Source of the DNA: Alphaproteobacteria bacterium UBA6038
GTDB taxonomy: Bacteria > Pseudomonadota > Alphaproteobacteria > Micropepsales > Micropepsaceae
Length of the DNA stretch: 16,885 nucleotides
Direction: 5' to 3'
Assembly: GCA_002429315.1 (NCBI GenBank)
Contig: DIZC01000092.1
Span: 1-16,885 of the forward strand
The notes beneath the pieces were generated by a model that saw only the letters and a list, made by a program, of their open reading frames with translations, was not told the origin of the DNA and did not search any database. Below are positions 14,899 to 16,885 of this stretch, in pieces (the first letter of the stretch is position 1; the number at the start of each line of letters is the position of its first letter). A program made the translations under genes and the position numbers.

Positions 14899-15183
14899 GC
14901 CCGAACGAAAAAATTTGCAAAGCCCGCGGGCAAGATGCGACCAAAATTCCCCATTTGCAACCCTCCGGCCCCAGAATCACCTTATTTTACCGGCATTTAC
15001 GTACGGTTAACGATTTTTTGAGCGGGGACGCGAAGCACCCTTCCCTTATCAAATGCGCAGACGTGCAATTTCGCCGCCAAGGGGTCTTGACATTGTCTCT
15101 GCTGCACCGCACATAGGTTTATGTTGCACTGCAACAGGGTCGCATGGTGATGGCCCGGCGGTGCTCTTGGAAAGAGGCAGACT
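14899..15183. promoter_or_regulatory. Divergent regulatory region between the carboxypeptidase and phasin genes
   Basis: This 285-base gap is AT-richer than the genes and holds both promoters. For the carboxypeptidase (minus strand) TAAAAT at 14989-14984 could be a -10 box. TTAA-N7-TTGA at 15007-15021 is one base short of the CtrA consensus TTAA-N7-TTAA. TTTGCAA occurs at 14914-14920 and 14954-14960 and GTGCAA at 15063-15068, echoing the palindrome in the phasin promoter. None of these was tested. Confidence 0.45.
15087..15135 (+). promoter_or_regulatory. Candidate phasin promoter with palindromic operator
   Basis: A perfect TTGACA -35 box lies at 15087-15092, followed by a weak -10 candidate CATAGG at 15112-15117 (19-base spacing). 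Right after it, GTTGCACTGCAAC at 15123-15135 is a perfect palindrome with six-base arms around one base, placed where transcription would begin. PhaR repressors of PHA-storing alphaproteobacteria are known to bind TGC-rich palindromes at phasin promoters, so this is a plausible PhaR operator. The assignment is inference. Confidence 0.5.
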
Positions 15184-15639
15184 ATGGCAACCAGAGCAAA
15201 GACGGCCGGCGACAAGGTCCACGATACGGCCGAGACTGTTGTGAAGAATGGCGCAGAGGCCTTCAAGAGCGGCTTCGAGAGCGCCGTGAAGGGTTATGAC
15301 CGGGTGCTCGGCTTCGGCAAGGAGACGGTCGAGGCGTACGTGAAGGCGGCCAACGCCGCGGGCAAGGGCGTCGAGACGCTGCAGAACGAGGTTTACCTCT
15401 TCTCCAAGCAGTCCATCGAAGAGTCCCTGGCAGCCACCAAGGCCGTGCTCGGCACGAAGTCGGTACACGAGGCCTTCGAGATCCAGTCGGATTTCACCAA
15501 GTCGGCGTTCGACGCCTATGTCGGTCAACTGAACCGCCTGAACGAGATCGTTCTCTCCACCTCCAAGGAGACGATCGAACCTATTCAGGGCCGCGTTCAG
15601 GCATGGGTCGACGTTGTGCAGAGCGCACGCGCCGTCTGA
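15184..15639 (+). CDS. Phasin (polyhydroxyalkanoate granule-associated protein)
   Basis: The 151-residue, alanine/lysine-rich, almost entirely helical protein coats PHA granules and limits their coalescence. Phasin_2-type features are the amphipathic helices with AFKSGFESAVKGYDRVLGF, YLFSKQSIEESLAATKAVLG and the conserved block FEIQSDFTKSAFDAYVGQLN, followed by EPIQGRVQAW. There are no cysteines, signal peptide or membrane helices. The ATG at 15184 has a strong purine-rich ribosome site (GAAAGAGG). It appears to be a single-gene unit with its own promoter and downstream hairpins. Which PHA synthase it works with is outside the window. Confidence 0.92.
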   Translation: MATRAKTAGDKVHDTAETVVKNGAEAFKSGFESAVKGYDRVLGFGKETVEAYVKAANAAGKGVETLQNEVYLFSKQSIEESLAATKAVLGTKSVHEAFEIQSDFTKSAFDAYVGQLNRLNEIVLSTSKETIEPIQGRVQAWVDVVQSARAV

Positions 15640-15654
15640 GGTATGAGATAGATC

Positions 15655-15723
15655 GTTCCGCGGCTCCTCCCCCAAATGCGGAACGGCTAAAGAAAGGGCT
15701 CGGGATTTTTTCCCGGGCCCTTT
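15655..15723 (+). terminator. Tandem hairpins after the phasin gene
   Basis: Two stem-loops follow the phasin stop. GTTCCGC (15655-15661) pairs with GCGGAAC (15678-15684). AAAGGGCTCGGGA (15693-15705) pairs with TCCCGGGCCCTTT (15711-15723) over 13 positions with a single G-U pair and a loop of five T. The second is a very stable 3'-end structure, but no T-run follows it on the + strand, so it may stabilise the mRNA as much as end it. Confidence 0.6.
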
Positions 15724-15756
15724 CGCTTTGGCGAGCGCCGTGAAGCGATGGGAAAG

Positions 15757-15784
15757 GCCGGCGTGGCGCCGCGCCGGCGTTTTT
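15757..15784 (+). terminator. Rho-independent terminator upstream of clpS
   Basis: GCCGGCG (15757-15763) pairs with CGCCGGC (15772-15778) around an eight-base loop and is followed by GTTTTT. This is the standard shape of an intrinsic terminator and should close the phasin unit before clpS. Confidence 0.68.
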
Positions 15785-15860
15785 CGAACCTGTGTGGATT
15801 CCGGTTCTCGTCGCGTCGGGCTAGGGACGGATGAGATTTCGTGCTTATACTCGCCATCCG

Positions 15861-16196
15861 ATGAGCGACAAGCGCGACGACAAGACGGGCCAGACCAACG
15901 GCATCGGCACCGGTGTCGCCACGAAAACGCGCCCCAAGACCAAGAAGCCCAGCCTCTACAAGGTGCTCCTGCTCAACGACGACTACACGCCGATGGAGTT
16001 CGTCGTTCACATCCTGGAGAGGTTCTTCAACAAGGGGCGCGACGAGGCGGTGCAGATCATGCTGCACGTTCACCGCCACGGCGTAGGCATTTGCGGGGTG
16101 TTCACCTACGAGGTGGCGGAAACCAAAGTGGCGCAGGTCATTGAATTTGCCCGCCGCCATCAACATCCTTTGCAGTGTACGATGGAAAAAGAGTAG
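15861..16196 (+). CDS. clpS: ClpS, N-end-rule adaptor for ClpAP
   Basis: The 111-residue adaptor delivers substrates with destabilising N-terminal residues to the ClpA unfoldase. A flexible N-terminus (about 1-28) precedes the conserved core KTKKPSLYKVLLLNDDYTPM, with the NDDYTPM substrate-pocket motif, then LERFFNKGRDEA, LHVHRHGVGICGVFTYEVAETK and the terminal HPLQCTMEKE. The start is a choice. ATG 15861 gives the family-like N-terminus MSDKRDD but has no ribosome site. ATG 15831, ten codons upstream in frame, has AGGGACGG before it. TATACT at 15846-15851 could be a -10 box, in which case the transcript would be nearly leaderless from 15861. clpA begins nine bases after the stop. Confidence 0.93.
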   Translation: MSDKRDDKTGQTNGIGTGVATKTRPKTKKPSLYKVLLLNDDYTPMEFVVHILERFFNKGRDEAVQIMLHVHRHGVGICGVFTYEVAETKVAQVIEFARRHQHPLQCTMEKE

Positions 16197-16205
16197 CGTT
16201 CCCGA

Positions 16206-16885
16206 ATGCCGTCGCTGTCCCGCAGTCTCGAACAGGCTTTGCATCGCGCCATTAAGCTCGCGAGCGACCGCCACCATGAGTATGCGACGCTCGAGCACCT
16301 GCTGCTCGCGCTGGTCGACGACGGCGATGCGCAGCAGGTGATGAAAGCCTGCAACGTCAACATCGACGCGCTGCGCGTCTCGCTGCGCAAATATGTCGAC
16401 GAGGAGCTGGCGACCCTGGTCATTGAGGACGGCGATGACGCCAAGCCGACCACGGGGTTTCAGCGCGTGGTGCAGCGCGCCGTGCTGCACGTGCAGAATT
16501 CCGGCCGCGACGAAGTGACGGGCGCCAACGTGCTGGTGGCGCTTTTCACGGAGCGCGAAAGCCACGCCGTGTTCTTCCTGCAGGAGCAAAACATGACGCG
16601 GTTCGATGCCGTGTCCTACATCAGCCACGGCATCGCAAAGCGTCCCGGCATGAGCCAACAGAAGACGGTGCGCGGCGCCGATGAGGACGAGGACGGCGAG
16701 AAGGTCGTCAAGCAGGGCACCGAGGCGCTGGAAGCTTATTGCGTCAATCTGAACGAGAAGGCCAAGCAGGGCCGCATCGATCCGCTCATCGGCCGCGATT
16801 CGGAAGTCGAGCGCACCATCCAGATTCTCTGCCGCCGGCAGAAGAACAATCCGCTGTTCGTGGGCGATCCCGGCGTCGGCAAGAC
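16206..16885 (+). CDS. clpA: ClpA, ATP-dependent unfoldase of the ClpAP protease, 5' part
   Basis: Partial gene, running off the right edge; 226 complete codons are present. The start PSLSRSLEQALHRAIKLASD begins the Clp N-terminal double-repeat domain (about residues 1-145), which binds ClpS. It includes EYATLEHLLLALVDD and GANVLVALFTERESHAVFFL. An acidic linker (EDEDGE) and the opening of the first AAA+ domain follow: LNEKAKQGRIDPLIGRDSEVERTIQIL, QKNNPLFVGDPGVGKT (Walker A) at the end. It lacks the coiled middle domain start expected of ClpB within this stretch, and the clpS neighbour fits ClpA. It sits nine bases behind clpS, probably in one operon. Confidence 0.95.
   Translation, partial: MPSLSRSLEQALHRAIKLASDRHHEYATLEHLLLALVDDGDAQQVMKACNVNIDALRVSLRKYVDEELATLVIEDGDDAKPTTGFQRVVQRAVLHVQNSGRDEVTGANVLVALFTERESHAVFFLQEQNMTRFDAVSYISHGIAKRPGMSQQKTVRGADEDEDGEKVVKQGTEALEAYCVNLNEKAKQGRIDPLIGRDSEVERTIQILCRRQKNNPLFVGDPGVGK

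Noticed and set aside
12865..15021. Open frame of 718 codons on the + strand opposite the carboxypeptidase gene
   Set aside because: The translation is Arg/Gly/His-rich without any domain, has no ribosome site and mirrors the codon pattern of the clear carboxypeptidase on the other strand. High GC keeps antisense frames open.
15049..15675. Open frame of 208 codons on the minus strand opposite the phasin gene
   Set aside because: It runs through the phasin promoter and gene; the phasin frame has a strong ribosome site and clear family features.

Overview
The window reads as a chromosomal segment of a GC-rich alphaproteobacterium that probably stores polyhydroxyalkanoate. The basis is a MipZ-type division ATPase, a phasin, the clpS-clpA pair, a DUF1489 protein, a short two-domain PutA and small two-hairpin intergenic repeats of the kind common in that class. 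Genus is not determined; a Rhizomicrobium/Micropepsis-like or rhizobial relative would fit. No rRNA, tRNA, insertion sequence or CRISPR array was seen.

Layout. 1-575: 3' end of the methylcrotonoyl-CoA carboxylase beta subunit gene. 591-2310: an accessory block with an AT-richer membrane/coiled-coil protein on the + strand, then on the minus strand a VapC-like PIN toxin, its VapB/MazE-like antitoxin and a second, apparently shortened antitoxin of the same family. 2461-2916 (-): secreted FKBP-type prolyl isomerase. 3156-3272: repeat copy A. 3439-5810: biotin-containing alpha subunit of the carboxylase overlapping a DUF1489 gene. 5812-6666 (-): pantothenate synthetase. 6726-9863: PutA. 9884-10408 (-): unknown four-helix membrane protein. 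10475-12833: mipZ, a VWA-domain protein and a membrane-anchored J-domain protein, with repeat copies B and C on either side of the last two. 12976-14898 (-): D-alanyl-D-alanine carboxypeptidase with a C-terminal SPOR domain. 15184-15639: phasin, followed by three hairpins. 15861-16196: clpS, then the first 680 bases of clpA, which runs off the window just after Walker A of its first ATPase domain.

How the genes fit together. The two carboxylase subunits serve leucine/isovalerate breakdown and would normally be neighbours; here about 2.9 kb of toxin-antitoxin and other genes lies between them. PutA (proline to glutamate), PanC (pantothenate/CoA) and phasin (granule coating) are metabolic. MipZ and the SPOR carboxypeptidase concern division and septal peptidoglycan. 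ClpS/ClpA is the adaptor/unfoldase pair for N-end-rule proteolysis.

The best candidates for something less described are the accessory block that splits the carboxylase genes (membrane coiled-coil protein plus stacked antitoxins), the overlapping VWA/J-domain pair bracketed by matching repeats, and a perfect palindrome in the phasin promoter that could be a PhaR-type operator. Everything here was read by eye; no database search or folding program was run.
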